Shown here in pieces: positions 40,810 through 48,803 of a stretch of DNA of 56,618 nucleotides. The position numbers were made by a program, and so were the translations under genes. Each line of letters opens with the position of its first letter. The first letter of the stretch is position 1. The notes beneath the pieces are model-generated. The model worked only from the letters and a program-made list of their open reading frames with translations, was not told the origin of the DNA and searched no databases. This DNA comes from Actinomycetota bacterium. GTDB taxonomy: Bacteria; Actinomycetota; Acidimicrobiia; Acidimicrobiales; Ilumatobacteraceae. The DNA lies in assembly GCA_009702045.1 (NCBI GenBank), contig WLIV01000022.1:1-56618 (forward strand), in the 5' to 3' direction.

Positions 40810-42536
40810 CTGCGGATCAGTCGCCCGGGGCGAGCACCCGTGTCGACTCCGTAACGGCGGGTAACCCGGCCGTGCACGATGGTGGCGTCGTAGCCGGTCG
40901 CCTTCTGCAGTAGCCGAGTGCCACCCATCGGCAGGTCGTCGACGGCGAACGGTGCCTGCAGTTCGAGTTCATCGAAGTTGATCACGTTCAGATCCGCGCG
41001 CAGGCCGACTGCGAGGCGGCCGCGGTCGGACAGGCCGTACAGGTCGGCCGGCTGCGACGACAGACGGCGGACGATCTCCGGCAACGGCAATCGTGGCCCA
41101 CGGGTTCGGTCGCGTCCCCAGTGCGTGAGCATGAACGTCGGGATCGATGCATCGCAGATGAACGCACAGTGCGCACCACCGTCGGCAAGACCCACCACGG
41201 TGTCGGGGTCGAGCAGTTGCTCGTACAGCGCGCTGTGATCCATGTTGACGTAGTTGTAGAGCGCATAGAGCAGCATCGCGTCGTCGGCTGCGACCAGTCC
41301 GTCGTAGGTGACCTGCTCGAGCGACACGCCGAGCGCTTCGGCGACCGCGCCGATTGAGGCTTCGCGCGGCTGCTCATAGTCGGGCGCGCCGCTGATGATG
41401 TGGCAGTCGCCGAGCACAGTGCGGATGTACCCGAGTTGACGCTTGACGGCGATGTCGTCGGTGTCGTCGGCCTCGCCGAGGATCGCGATACGGACCTCGG
41501 GTGTGCGCAGTTCCACCAGCCGCTCGTCGAGCGGGAGATGGGCGATGCTGCGGTAGGTGGGGCGAGCGACGAACGGATGGCGGACGTCCCAGCCCCACAG
41601 CACGCCGAACGGGCGACCGGCCACCAGTGGGGTGACCATCACGCCGTCCTTGCGCCACTGGCGGGCCTGTTCCATCTCGTGTCGCCAGCGATCGGGATCG
41701 GAGTGGCACTGCAGCAGGATGAACGTGGCGCTGAGCCCGGTCTCGGCGGCGAGACGGCCGACCCATTCGAACTCGTCGATGACCTGTTGTTGTGGGTCGC
41801 TACGCGCGAGTCCGGCCGCGGCGAACTCGATGTTGCTCCCGCCGCCCGCCTTCACTGCGTGGCCGATGGACGACAGTTCGTCCCAACTCGCATAGGTTCC
41901 GGGAACGGGGGTTCCGTCGAGCGCTCGGTGGCCCAGCGTTCGTGACGTCGTGAAACCGAACGCGCCGGCCGCCATGGCCTCTCGGGCGAGACGAGCCATC
42001 TCGGCAATTTGTTCGGGTGTCGCCTCCAACTTCTCGGCGGCGCTCGCGCCCATCACATACGTGCGCAACGGACCGTGGGCGAGCTGTGCTCCCACGTCCA
42101 GGCTCCACTTGCGCCGAGCGAGCACGTTCAGGTACTCGGCGAACGACTCCCACCCCCACGTCAGCCCTTCGGTGAGGGCTGCGCCGGGAATGTCTTCCAC
42201 ACCCTCCATCAACTCGATGAGCGCAGCGTGCGCGTCGGGACGTACGGGGGCGAAACCGACACCGCAGTTGCCCATCATCACCGTCGTGACGCCGTGCGGG
42301 CTGGACGGCTCGAGCAGTTCGTCCCACGTGGCCTGACCGTCGAAGTGCGTGTGTACATCGACGAATCCTGGGGTGATGATTCGACCGGTGGCGTCGATGA
42401 TCTCCTTCGCTTCAGCGTCGCCGAGCGAGGGTTCGATGGCGACGATCACTCCATCGGTGATGGCGATGTCGGCGATGAACTCGGGAGCGCCGGTGCCATC
42501 GACGACGCTGCCTCCCGTGATGAGCAGATCGAACAT
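40806..42536 (-). CDS. N-acyl-D-amino-acid deacylase-like amidohydrolase
   Basis: 576 aa. GFVDVHTHFDGQATWDELL gives His62 and His64 of the first metal site; MMGNCGVGFAPVRP is the family signature with the conserved Cys; C-terminal GLRADLNVINFDEL completes the beta-sandwich domain. The enzyme removes acyl groups from N-acyl-D-amino acids or related amides. ATG 42536 is 6 nt after TACGTT; the longer frame upstream is arginine-rich shadow coding. Divergent from an alpha/beta hydrolase across an operator. Confidence 0.9.
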   Translation of the reverse strand: MFDLLITGGSVVDGTGAPEFIADIAITDGVIVAIEPSLGDAEAKEIIDATGRIITPGFVDVHTHFDGQATWDELLEPSSPHGVTTVMMGNCGVGFAPVRPDAHAALIELMEGVEDIPGAALTEGLTWGWESFAEYLNVLARRKWSLDVGAQLAHGPLRTYVMGASAAEKLEATPEQIAEMARLAREAMAAGAFGFTTSRTLGHRALDGTPVPGTYASWDELSSIGHAVKAGGGSNIEFAAAGLARSDPQQQVIDEFEWVGRLAAETGLSATFILLQCHSDPDRWRHEMEQARQWRKDGVMVTPLVAGRPFGVLWGWDVRHPFVARPTYRSIAHLPLDERLVELRTPEVRIAILGEADDTDDIAVKRQLGYIRTVLGDCHIISGAPDYEQPREASIGAVAEALGVSLEQVTYDGLVAADDAMLLYALYNYVNMDHSALYEQLLDPDTVVGLADGGAHCAFICDASIPTFMLTHWGRDRTRGPRLPLPEIVRRLSSQPADLYGLSDRGRLAVGLRADLNVINFDELELQAPFAVDDLPMGGTRLLQKATGYDATIVHGRVTRRYGVDTGARPGRLIRS

Positions 42537-42542
42537 CGCCGT

Positions 42543-42548
42543 AACGTA
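42543..42548 (-). promoter_or_regulatory. -10 hexamer, leaderless promoter of deacylase gene
   Basis: Minus strand TACGTT, 6 nt before ATG 42536; the operator at 42563 lies in its upstream promoter region. Confidence 0.5.
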
Positions 42549-42562
42549 GCCCGGCCGTCGTC

Positions 42563-42578
42563 GTGACGATACTGTCAA
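42563..42578. promoter_or_regulatory. Palindromic operator, site 3 of 3
   Basis: GTGACGATACTGTCAA, 14 of 16 matching the reverse complement of site 2. It contains TACTGT (42570-42575), the -10 hexamer for the alpha/beta hydrolase gene. Confidence 0.6.
42570..42575 (+). promoter_or_regulatory. -10 hexamer within operator, promoter of hydrolase 42584
   Basis: TACTGT, 8 nt before GTG 42584. Confidence 0.4.
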
Positions 42579-42583
42579 GCGAC

Positions 42584-43390
42584 GTGGCCACCTTCGACGT
42601 CTTGCATCCCTCCACCGGGCTGGTGCTGCCAGTGGCAGAGCCCGACGGTGCCGTGCGTGGCACGATCTATGCGTTGCACGGCGGTGGCCTGTCGAGCGCC
42701 TACTGGGACTGCCCCTTCGAGTCTGCATTGTCGCTGGCGCGCCTCGCCACCGCGGCCGGGTTCCGCGTGGCCTACCCGGATCGGCCAGGTCACCGGACGA
42801 ACGAGGAGCGTTGGCCCGGTGGCATGCCGGCCGACGAAGAGGCCCGGCTGCACGTGGCCACGATCGGCGAAGTCCTGTCCGAAGGTCCGCTATTCCTCCT
42901 CGGCCAGTCGGCGGGTTCGATGATCAGCCTGTGCGCGGCGGCTACCGGTGCCATCGCCAACCTCGCCGGTATCGAGTACTCGGGTATCGGCCTGCACCTC
43001 GATCACGACCGAGAGCACGACGGCCCGATCATGGAGCGCTACTGGGGGCCGATGGCGCTGTACCCGCCCGAGGTGTTCGCGCCCGAGGGCCGTGCGGTGA
43101 CCACGCCGATCGTCGGTGAGGACGGCACCAGCGCGTTCGGTTGGTGGAAGGTGTTCCCGAGCGTGGCGGCGAAGGTCACCGTGCCGGTGCGGATCACGAT
43201 GGTGGACCACGAGTTGTGGTGGGGACCGATTCCGCAGGCGTTGGCAGAGATGTCTGCCGGCCTCTCCGCGTCGTCGCGCGTCGAGACCAACGTCGAACCT
43301 GGCGCGGGGCACAACCTCAGCATCGGTTGGGCAGCGCGGGCATACCACATGGGCGTGCTCGCCTTCTTCGAACGCTGCCTGCGGGTCTAG
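42584..43390 (+). CDS. Alpha/beta hydrolase
   Basis: 268 aa. Oxyanion region YALHGGGLSSAYWD, nucleophile elbow GQSAGSM with Ser109 and a late His in GAGHNLSIGW. The start GTG 42584 is inferred from the promoter; GTG 42563 lies inside the operator and would add seven residues. Esterase, lactonase or amidase activity expected. It shares a regulated divergent promoter with the N-acyl deacylase. Overlaps the next convergent hydrolase end by 4 nt. Confidence 0.88.
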   Translation: MATFDVLHPSTGLVLPVAEPDGAVRGTIYALHGGGLSSAYWDCPFESALSLARLATAAGFRVAYPDRPGHRTNEERWPGGMPADEEARLHVATIGEVLSEGPLFLLGQSAGSMISLCAAATGAIANLAGIEYSGIGLHLDHDREHDGPIMERYWGPMALYPPEVFAPEGRAVTTPIVGEDGTSAFGWWKVFPSVAAKVTVPVRITMVDHELWWGPIPQALAEMSAGLSASSRVETNVEPGAGHNLSIGWAARAYHMGVLAFFERCLRV

Positions 43391-44124
43391 AGCCCAGGGC
43401 AGTCGTTGGCGATGAACGTCAGCACCGCTCGCGGGTACGCGTGGCGATCGAGGCGGAACAGGTCGTGCGCCGCGCCGTGGATCGTGACCACCTCGATATC
43501 GGGCCGTGCGGCGCGGTACTCGGCAATACCCGCGTCGTCCACCAGTCGCCCCTCCTCGGTGCCGTGGGCCAGCAGCACGGGGCAGGGCATCGCAGCCAGA
43601 TGGCTGGAGAACTCACGCTCGATCGATTCGCGGAACACGCTGAGCAGTACGTGCTCGGGGATGCGCTCGGGCACAGGCTTGCCGCGGAACCGGGTGGCCA
43701 GCATCCCGCGGGCCAGGTCTTCCGAGACCCCGTGTTCCTTGGCCCAGTAGTCGCCGATGGAGATGCTGGCCACTCGGTCGCGCAGGCCGAACGCCATCTC
43801 CAGGCCCCACGTCGTCCCGCGGGAGAATGTCATCACGTGGAACCGATCGAACCCGGCGTCCTCCACGACGGCACGCAGGTCGGCGGCATGCTGCGGCGCG
43901 GAGTAGTCGAGGTCTTCACCGGCGTCGCTGCCGCCGCGACCGCGCACCTCGACCACCACGACACGGCGGGGTGACATGAACTCCAGCATCTCGATGTAGT
44001 CATCGGCGAAGTCGGAGAAGCCGGGCGAGAACAGGATCGGCAGACCTTCCGGTGCGGCGGGCGAGTTGTCGAGCCAGCGCAGCCGGACTCCGTCGTTAAG
44101 GGTGAAGCGTTCGGTGATCGGCAT
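43387..44124 (-). CDS. Alpha/beta hydrolase (haloperoxidase/epoxide-hydrolase-like)
   Basis: 245 aa. Oxyanion loop FSPGFSDFADDY, strand VVVVEVRGRGGSD, nucleophile elbow TFSRGTTWG (Ser, with Thr rather than Gly at the usual first elbow position), and a late HGAAHDLFRLD histidine. AGGA lies about 8 nt before ATG. Function uncertain; small soluble esterase-like enzyme. Confidence 0.86.
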   Translation of the reverse strand: MPITERFTLNDGVRLRWLDNSPAAPEGLPILFSPGFSDFADDYIEMLEFMSPRRVVVVEVRGRGGSDAGEDLDYSAPQHAADLRAVVEDAGFDRFHVMTFSRGTTWGLEMAFGLRDRVASISIGDYWAKEHGVSEDLARGMLATRFRGKPVPERIPEHVLLSVFRESIEREFSSHLAAMPCPVLLAHGTEEGRLVDDAGIAEYRAARPDIEVVTIHGAAHDLFRLDRHAYPRAVLTFIANDCPGL

Positions 44125-44148
44125 GGAGAGTTCCTGTGGGTCGTGGGC

Positions 44149-44154
44149 TACGGT
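44149..44154 (+). promoter_or_regulatory. -10 hexamer, leaderless promoter of LLM gene 44163
   Basis: TACGGT, 8 nt before ATG 44163. The palindromic operator is absent here. Confidence 0.45.
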
Positions 44155-44162
44155 GACCGTCC

Positions 44163-45017
44163 ATGCGACTCGGCTTCTCGACGATGAACGGCCCCAGCGA
44201 CGTGCGCCCCGATGTGCTGGGACGAGCGCTCGAAGAGCGAGGCTACGACTCGCTGTGGATGGGCGAGCATTCGCACATTCCGGCCTCGCGCACGACGCCC
44301 TACCCGTCGGGTGGCGAACTTCCGCAGAACTACATCGAGATGATGGATCCGTTCGTCAGCCTGACGATGGCAGCGATGGCGACGAAGGAACTCAAGATCG
44401 GCACCGGCGTGTGTCTGGCGCTCGAGCACGACATCCTCGACCTAGCCAAGACCGTTGCCACGCTCGACGTGTTGTCAGGCGGACGTGTGCTGTTCGGCGT
44501 CGGCGTGGGCTGGAACGAAGAGGAACTGGCCAACCACCGGCCGATCCCGTGGAGGGCCCGCTACCGCGGGCTGGAGGAGTGCGTCACCGCGTTGCGGTCG
44601 TTGTGGACCGAGCACGACAGCGAGTTCCACGGCGAGTTCTACAACTTCGACGCAGCCTGGAGCTACCCCAAGCCACTGCAGCAGCCCACGCCGCCGGTGA
44701 TGTTGGGTGTGGGCGGCAAGCTGGGCACGCAGCACGCCGTACGCTGGGCCGACGAGTGGATGCCGATGGACGTCTCGCTGGGCAACGTGGCCAAGAATGT
44801 TGGCAAGTTCCGCGAGGCGGCTGCGGCTGCCGGGCGCGGCGAGATCCCGATCACGATGATGGCGTTCGGCAACCCCACGCTCGACACCCTGAAGCTGTAC
44901 CGCGACCTCGGCGTGCAGCGCACCATCATCGGCGCGGCTCGGGATGGCTGGCAGGATCCGGCCACGGCGATGCCGATGATCGACGAGTACGTACCGTTCG
45001 TCGAGCAACTGCTCTAG
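44163..45017 (+). CDS. LLM-class F420-dependent oxidoreductase (third)
   Basis: 284 aa. MRLGFSTMNGPSD start, SLWMGEHSHIPASR, LDVLSGGRVLFGVGVGWNEEEL and a C-terminal TIIGAARDGWQDPATA are family features of the TIGR03619-like F420 branch. Its end overlaps the acyl-CoA dehydrogenase gene by 4 nt in convergent orientation. Substrate unknown. Confidence 0.92.
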   Translation: MRLGFSTMNGPSDVRPDVLGRALEERGYDSLWMGEHSHIPASRTTPYPSGGELPQNYIEMMDPFVSLTMAAMATKELKIGTGVCLALEHDILDLAKTVATLDVLSGGRVLFGVGVGWNEEELANHRPIPWRARYRGLEECVTALRSLWTEHDSEFHGEFYNFDAAWSYPKPLQQPTPPVMLGVGGKLGTQHAVRWADEWMPMDVSLGNVAKNVGKFREAAAAAGRGEIPITMMAFGNPTLDTLKLYRDLGVQRTIIGAARDGWQDPATAMPMIDEYVPFVEQLL

Positions 45018-46132
45018 CGGGGTTCGCGGGGGAGACCCAGGTTGCGCTCGCCGATGAGGTTCTTCATGACCTCGCTGGTGCCACCGGCGATCTTCGATGA
45101 GCGACTGGTCAGCAACTCGTTCGCCGCATCCGGCTCCAGGCCGGCGATCAGGCCGATGCCGACGACGTCGGCATTCACCTCGGCGAACTCGGCTCCGAGG
45201 TGCGACCAGAACAACTTGATCAACGACGACACGGCGCCGGGCCCGTCGGTTGTCTCGGCCAGCGCACGCTGACCCATCCATTCAAGGATCAGCGCCTTGG
45301 AGTACGTGTGGAGTGCGCGGTCGCGTAACGCGGCGGGGGCATCTGCGAGATGTTGCGAGTGCATCATCGCCGTCACCTTGCCCACCAGGTTGCCGGCGAC
45401 TGACAGGACTCCAGCGCGTTCGAAGCCGAGCGTTGTCATGGTGACCCGCCAGCCTTCGTGCAGCGGACCGAGCAGCGCAGTGCGGGGCACGAACATGTTG
45501 TCGAAGAACAGTTCGGCAAACTCGGCCTCACCATTGATTTGCTTGATCGCTCGGCGGGTGAGGCCAGGCGTGTCCATCGGGACGAGAAGGGCGGAGATTC
45601 CCTTGTGCTTCATCGCGTCGGGATCGGTGCGGCACAGCAGCATGCAGTGCGTCGCGTTGAGACCGATCGACGTCCACACCTTCTGACCGTTGACGATGAA
45701 GCCATCATCGGTGACGTCGGCCTTCGTTCGCAGACCGGCAAGGTCGCTCCCTGCGTCGGGTTCGCTGAATCCCTGGCACCAGATCTCGTCGCCCATCAGG
45801 ATCGCCTGCAGGCTCTTCTTCTGCTCGGTCGTGCCGACCGCAGCAATCGTGGGACCAACGTTGTTCGTACCGAACACGGCGACCCGCCGTGGTGCCTTGG
45901 CGCGGGCGAACTCCTCGTCGCACGCGAGTTGGTCCGGAACGTCGAGCCCCTTGCCGCCGATCTCCACCGGCCACGACGAGGCACCCCAACCGGCCGTGCC
46001 GAGTTCGCGTTGGAAGTCGGTGAGCGCTTCCCACTCGTCGCTGTCGCCCCACTTGGCGTGGTGTGCAGGCATGATGCGCTCGAGCACGGAACGGAGTTCG
46101 GCGGCGGCGAGGGACAGGTGTTCGGTGCTCAT
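45014..46132 (-). CDS. Acyl-CoA dehydrogenase family protein
   Basis: 372 aa flavoprotein, alpha,beta-dehydrogenation of an acyl-CoA. WCQGFSEPDAGSDLAGL is the FAD/substrate motif; the C-terminus has SRSSKIAGGTSEVMKNLIGE. The catalytic Glu of classical enzymes is not evident in the usual position, as in the FadE-like subunits that work as alpha2beta2 heteromers in steroid and bile acid breakdown. It starts in an ATGA overlap with the HAD gene. The other acyl-CoA dehydrogenase at 50490 may be its partner (inference). Confidence 0.9.
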   Translation of the reverse strand: MSTEHLSLAAAELRSVLERIMPAHHAKWGDSDEWEALTDFQRELGTAGWGASSWPVEIGGKGLDVPDQLACDEEFARAKAPRRVAVFGTNNVGPTIAAVGTTEQKKSLQAILMGDEIWCQGFSEPDAGSDLAGLRTKADVTDDGFIVNGQKVWTSIGLNATHCMLLCRTDPDAMKHKGISALLVPMDTPGLTRRAIKQINGEAEFAELFFDNMFVPRTALLGPLHEGWRVTMTTLGFERAGVLSVAGNLVGKVTAMMHSQHLADAPAALRDRALHTYSKALILEWMGQRALAETTDGPGAVSSLIKLFWSHLGAEFAEVNADVVGIGLIAGLEPDAANELLTSRSSKIAGGTSEVMKNLIGERNLGLPREPR

Positions 46133-46554
46133 TCGGGGACTTCCTTGAGGACGGCGGCGAGGTCGCGGTCGTGCGGGTTGGCGTGCAGATACGGGAACAC
46201 CCGGACATGACGACTGGCGGTTGGCAGGCGATCAGGCTGATCGTCCACACAGACGACGTCGCCGTGATCGCTCAACTCGGCCGGCATCTCCCAACGACCG
46301 TCAGGTCCGGGGTTCTTGTCGTGGAAACCGGCCACGTGATGTGTCAGCCCGTGGCGCTCGATGACCGTGCGGGCGTGCGCCACGCCACCGGCGCTCCAGA
46401 TGTGGATCACCGATCCGGATTGGCGCAGTGCATGGAACAACTCGGCGGCATATGGCCGCAGGTGCTGTGCGTCGAAGGAGTCGACGATCGTGCCATCCAC
46501 ATCGAAGCACCATGCCGGCGAGCCGGGGCGCACGACGCTGCGGGTGTGTGGCAC
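46129..46554 (-). CDS. HAD-superfamily phosphatase-like protein
   Basis: 141 aa. FDVDGTIVD contains the nucleophile Asp18 and Asp20; motif II Ser is in IWSAGGV, and the acidic motif is VCVDDQPDRL. Short, capless HAD, perhaps a polynucleotide phosphatase-like or CoA-pathway repair enzyme. GTG start 4 nt after the aldo/keto reductase stop. Confidence 0.82.
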   Translation of the reverse strand: MPHTRSVVRPGSPAWCFDVDGTIVDSFDAQHLRPYAAELFHALRQSGSVIHIWSAGGVAHARTVIERHGLTHHVAGFHDKNPGPDGRWEMPAELSDHGDVVCVDDQPDRLPTASRHVRVFPYLHANPHDRDLAAVLKEVPE

Positions 46555-46558
46555 GTGC

Positions 46559-47437
46559 TCAGACTCCGGTGACCTGATTGATGCTCGCCAGCTCGTCGCT
46601 GCTCAACTCGAGCCACGCGGCATCGATGTTCTCGTCGGCGTGCGCCACCTGCGACGTTCCGGGGATCGGCAGCATCATCGGTGAGCGCTGCAGTAGCCAT
46701 TGCAGTGAGACCTGTTGCGCAGTTGCGCCGTGGGCCGCCGCAATGTGGTCGACGACCTCGGCCACCTTCGGCGAGCCGAGGATGATCGGTGCCCACGGCA
46801 TGAACGCGATCCCGCGTGCCTCGCACTCGGCCAGCACCGCATCGCTGTCGCGGTCGGCCGCGTTGTAGCGGTTCTCGACGCTGGCGACTGGGAACATCTC
46901 CAACGCCAACTTCAACTGCATCACGGAGACGTTAGAGACGCCGATGTGGCGCACCTTGCCCTGTTGTTGCAATTGCACGAAGGCGCCAAGGGTTTCCTCG
47001 TACGCGTAGTTCGGGTCGGGCACGTGCATCTGATAGAGGTCGATACAGTCCACGCGCAGGCGACGCAGACTCTTCTCGCACTCCTCGATGATGTGCGCCG
47101 GATCGCCCTTGGCAGGCAACGTTGCATGTCCCTTGAGGATCTTGGCCGGCTTGAATCCAGCCTTGGTGGTGATCACCAGATCCTTCGGATAGGGGTAGAG
47201 CGCTTCAGCGATGATTTCCTCGGACTCGCCGTACCCGTAGATGTTGGCGGTGTCGATCAGGTTCACTCCGCGGGCGACGACGCGGCGCACCAGTTGGCGC
47301 GCTGTGTCGCGATCGCGGACACCGTCGGCGTTGCGGGCGCCCGAGATGCGCATCGAGCCGAAGCCCAAGCGGCGCACCGTGATATCACCGATGGTGACGG
47401 TTCCCACCGCCGCATCATCGAGTGCCCGCTCGCCCAT
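46559..47437 (-). CDS. Aldo/keto reductase
   Basis: 292 aa NADPH-dependent carbonyl reductase. Catalytic Asp/Tyr in NLIDTANIYGYGESE, Lys in VITTKAGF and His in DLYQMHVPD. The C-terminal cofactor loop is PIPGTSQVAHADENI. ATG 47437 was chosen, 1 nt after the upstream stop; the longer frame overlaps the hotdog gene and is arginine-rich. Member of the catabolic operon. Confidence 0.92.
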   Translation of the reverse strand: MGERALDDAAVGTVTIGDITVRRLGFGSMRISGARNADGVRDRDTARQLVRRVVARGVNLIDTANIYGYGESEEIIAEALYPYPKDLVITTKAGFKPAKILKGHATLPAKGDPAHIIEECEKSLRRLRVDCIDLYQMHVPDPNYAYEETLGAFVQLQQQGKVRHIGVSNVSVMQLKLALEMFPVASVENRYNAADRDSDAVLAECEARGIAFMPWAPIILGSPKVAEVVDHIAAAHGATAQQVSLQWLLQRSPMMLPIPGTSQVAHADENIDAAWLELSSDELASINQVTGV

Positions 47438-47438
47438 G

Positions 47439-48764
47439 TCAGCCGCGCTTCTTGGCCGACAGTTCGTTGTGACGGGCGTACATCTTGGCCGCTTCCTGGC
47501 GGATCTCGTCCGGCACGGACGGGTAGATCGGCAGGCCACGATCCTTGGACGGCAGAGCGACGGTGGCGCTGCCGTAGGCGGTCTCGGTGTCGCGTTGGTT
47601 CACCATACGCATGCGCACGTCGACGACGGTCTGACCGTTGGGCTCGACGCGCTTGTCGATGACCTCGCCGGACAGGAACGTGGTATCGCCCATGTAGTTG
47701 AACTTGCGAATCGAGTCGTCCATCTTCAACACGATCGCGTCGTCGCCGGCCCAGTCCGACAGGTAGTGCCAGAACCAGCACTGACGCTGCACGCCGTAGT
47801 CGTAGGCCATCGGGTTACCGATCGCCTTGGCCCACTCGCTGTCCCAGTGCAGCCGCTGGGCGACATCCCAGATGCCCTGGGCGTTCTTCACATAGAACGG
47901 GGCGATGCGCTTGCGGTTCTGGTAGCCGACGCGGCCGGCGCGCAGACCGTAGGGAACGAAGCCGTAGCCGCCCGCGTGGAACGCGATCTGCTCGGTCACC
48001 GTCAGCGGCCCCTTCACCATCGGGTCGAACTGATCGCCGGCGTTGACGTCGTCCCACCAGCGCTTGTCGGCACCACGTGGCTGCTCCTGCGCGTAGATCG
48101 CGTCGATGCGCTCGTAGTCCTCGTCGGTGTAGGTGGCCGGCTCGATCTCGGCGTACTTGCCCTTCTTGCGAGCAGTGTCGCGCTCGGTGAGGATGCTGAG
48201 GATGCGGTAGATGCCCACCACGTCGCCGTGCTGGTTCATCGCCACATCGCGGCGCACCTTGACGACCGAGCGGTTGGCGAACTCGCTCTGCTTGACCTGC
48301 AGGCTTTCCTCACCGGAGTAGGTGAAGATGCGATCGCCGGGGTACATCGGGCGGAACCATTCCCACGAGCCGCCGGAGACGAACACGTGGATGCCGCGGA
48401 ACACGCTCTTGGTGGCCTTCTTGACCTCATCGGGCATCGGGTCGCCGAGCATCGGTGTCTTGATGTGGCCGACCTGAGTGGCGTGGGCGATCTGCGAACC
48501 CCAGCGGGTGCCGGCGCCATAACCATTCTCTTCGGTGTACAGCGGGTTGTCGTCGCCGACGCCGAGTGCCCAGTTGCGGATCGCGTCCGGGCTGGCGACG
48601 GAGTTGAGCTCCTGGTAGCGGTTGGCAGTGTTGTGGCCGATGAGTAGGCGTGCGCGCTCGATGTCTTCGTCGGTCAACTTGTAGGCGGTGGCCTTGTCGA
48701 ACTCGGCGGCGACGGCGTCGTCGACTCGCAGACCCTTCGGTGTTCCGGATTGGTCGGTGCTCAT
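47439..48764 (-). CDS. Double-hotdog (MaoC-like) acyl-CoA dehydratase/thioesterase protein
   Basis: 441 aa, two hotdog halves. The N-terminal half (about 25-215) resembles the FAS1-type dehydratase N-terminal domain (WALGVGDDNPLYTEENG, substrate Asp), the C-terminal half (about 235-430) a second hotdog with QRQCWFWHYLSDWAGDDA. Fused hotdogs of this kind hydrate enoyl-CoA in steroid or fatty acid breakdown. AGGAGC ribosome binding site before ATG. Co-directional with the ligase and reductase genes. Confidence 0.85.
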   Translation of the reverse strand: MSTDQSGTPKGLRVDDAVAAEFDKATAYKLTDEDIERARLLIGHNTANRYQELNSVASPDAIRNWALGVGDDNPLYTEENGYGAGTRWGSQIAHATQVGHIKTPMLGDPMPDEVKKATKSVFRGIHVFVSGGSWEWFRPMYPGDRIFTYSGEESLQVKQSEFANRSVVKVRRDVAMNQHGDVVGIYRILSILTERDTARKKGKYAEIEPATYTDEDYERIDAIYAQEQPRGADKRWWDDVNAGDQFDPMVKGPLTVTEQIAFHAGGYGFVPYGLRAGRVGYQNRKRIAPFYVKNAQGIWDVAQRLHWDSEWAKAIGNPMAYDYGVQRQCWFWHYLSDWAGDDAIVLKMDDSIRKFNYMGDTTFLSGEVIDKRVEPNGQTVVDVRMRMVNQRDTETAYGSATVALPSKDRGLPIYPSVPDEIRQEAAKMYARHNELSAKKRG

Positions 48765-48803
48765 GTGCTGCTCCTGTTTTCGATCGTCGTTCGCTTGTGT
48801 GAC

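Noticed and set aside
47241-48647. 468-codon plus-strand open frame across the double-hotdog gene
   Set aside because: Antisense shadow; no ribosome binding site or family motif, whereas the minus-strand gene has both.
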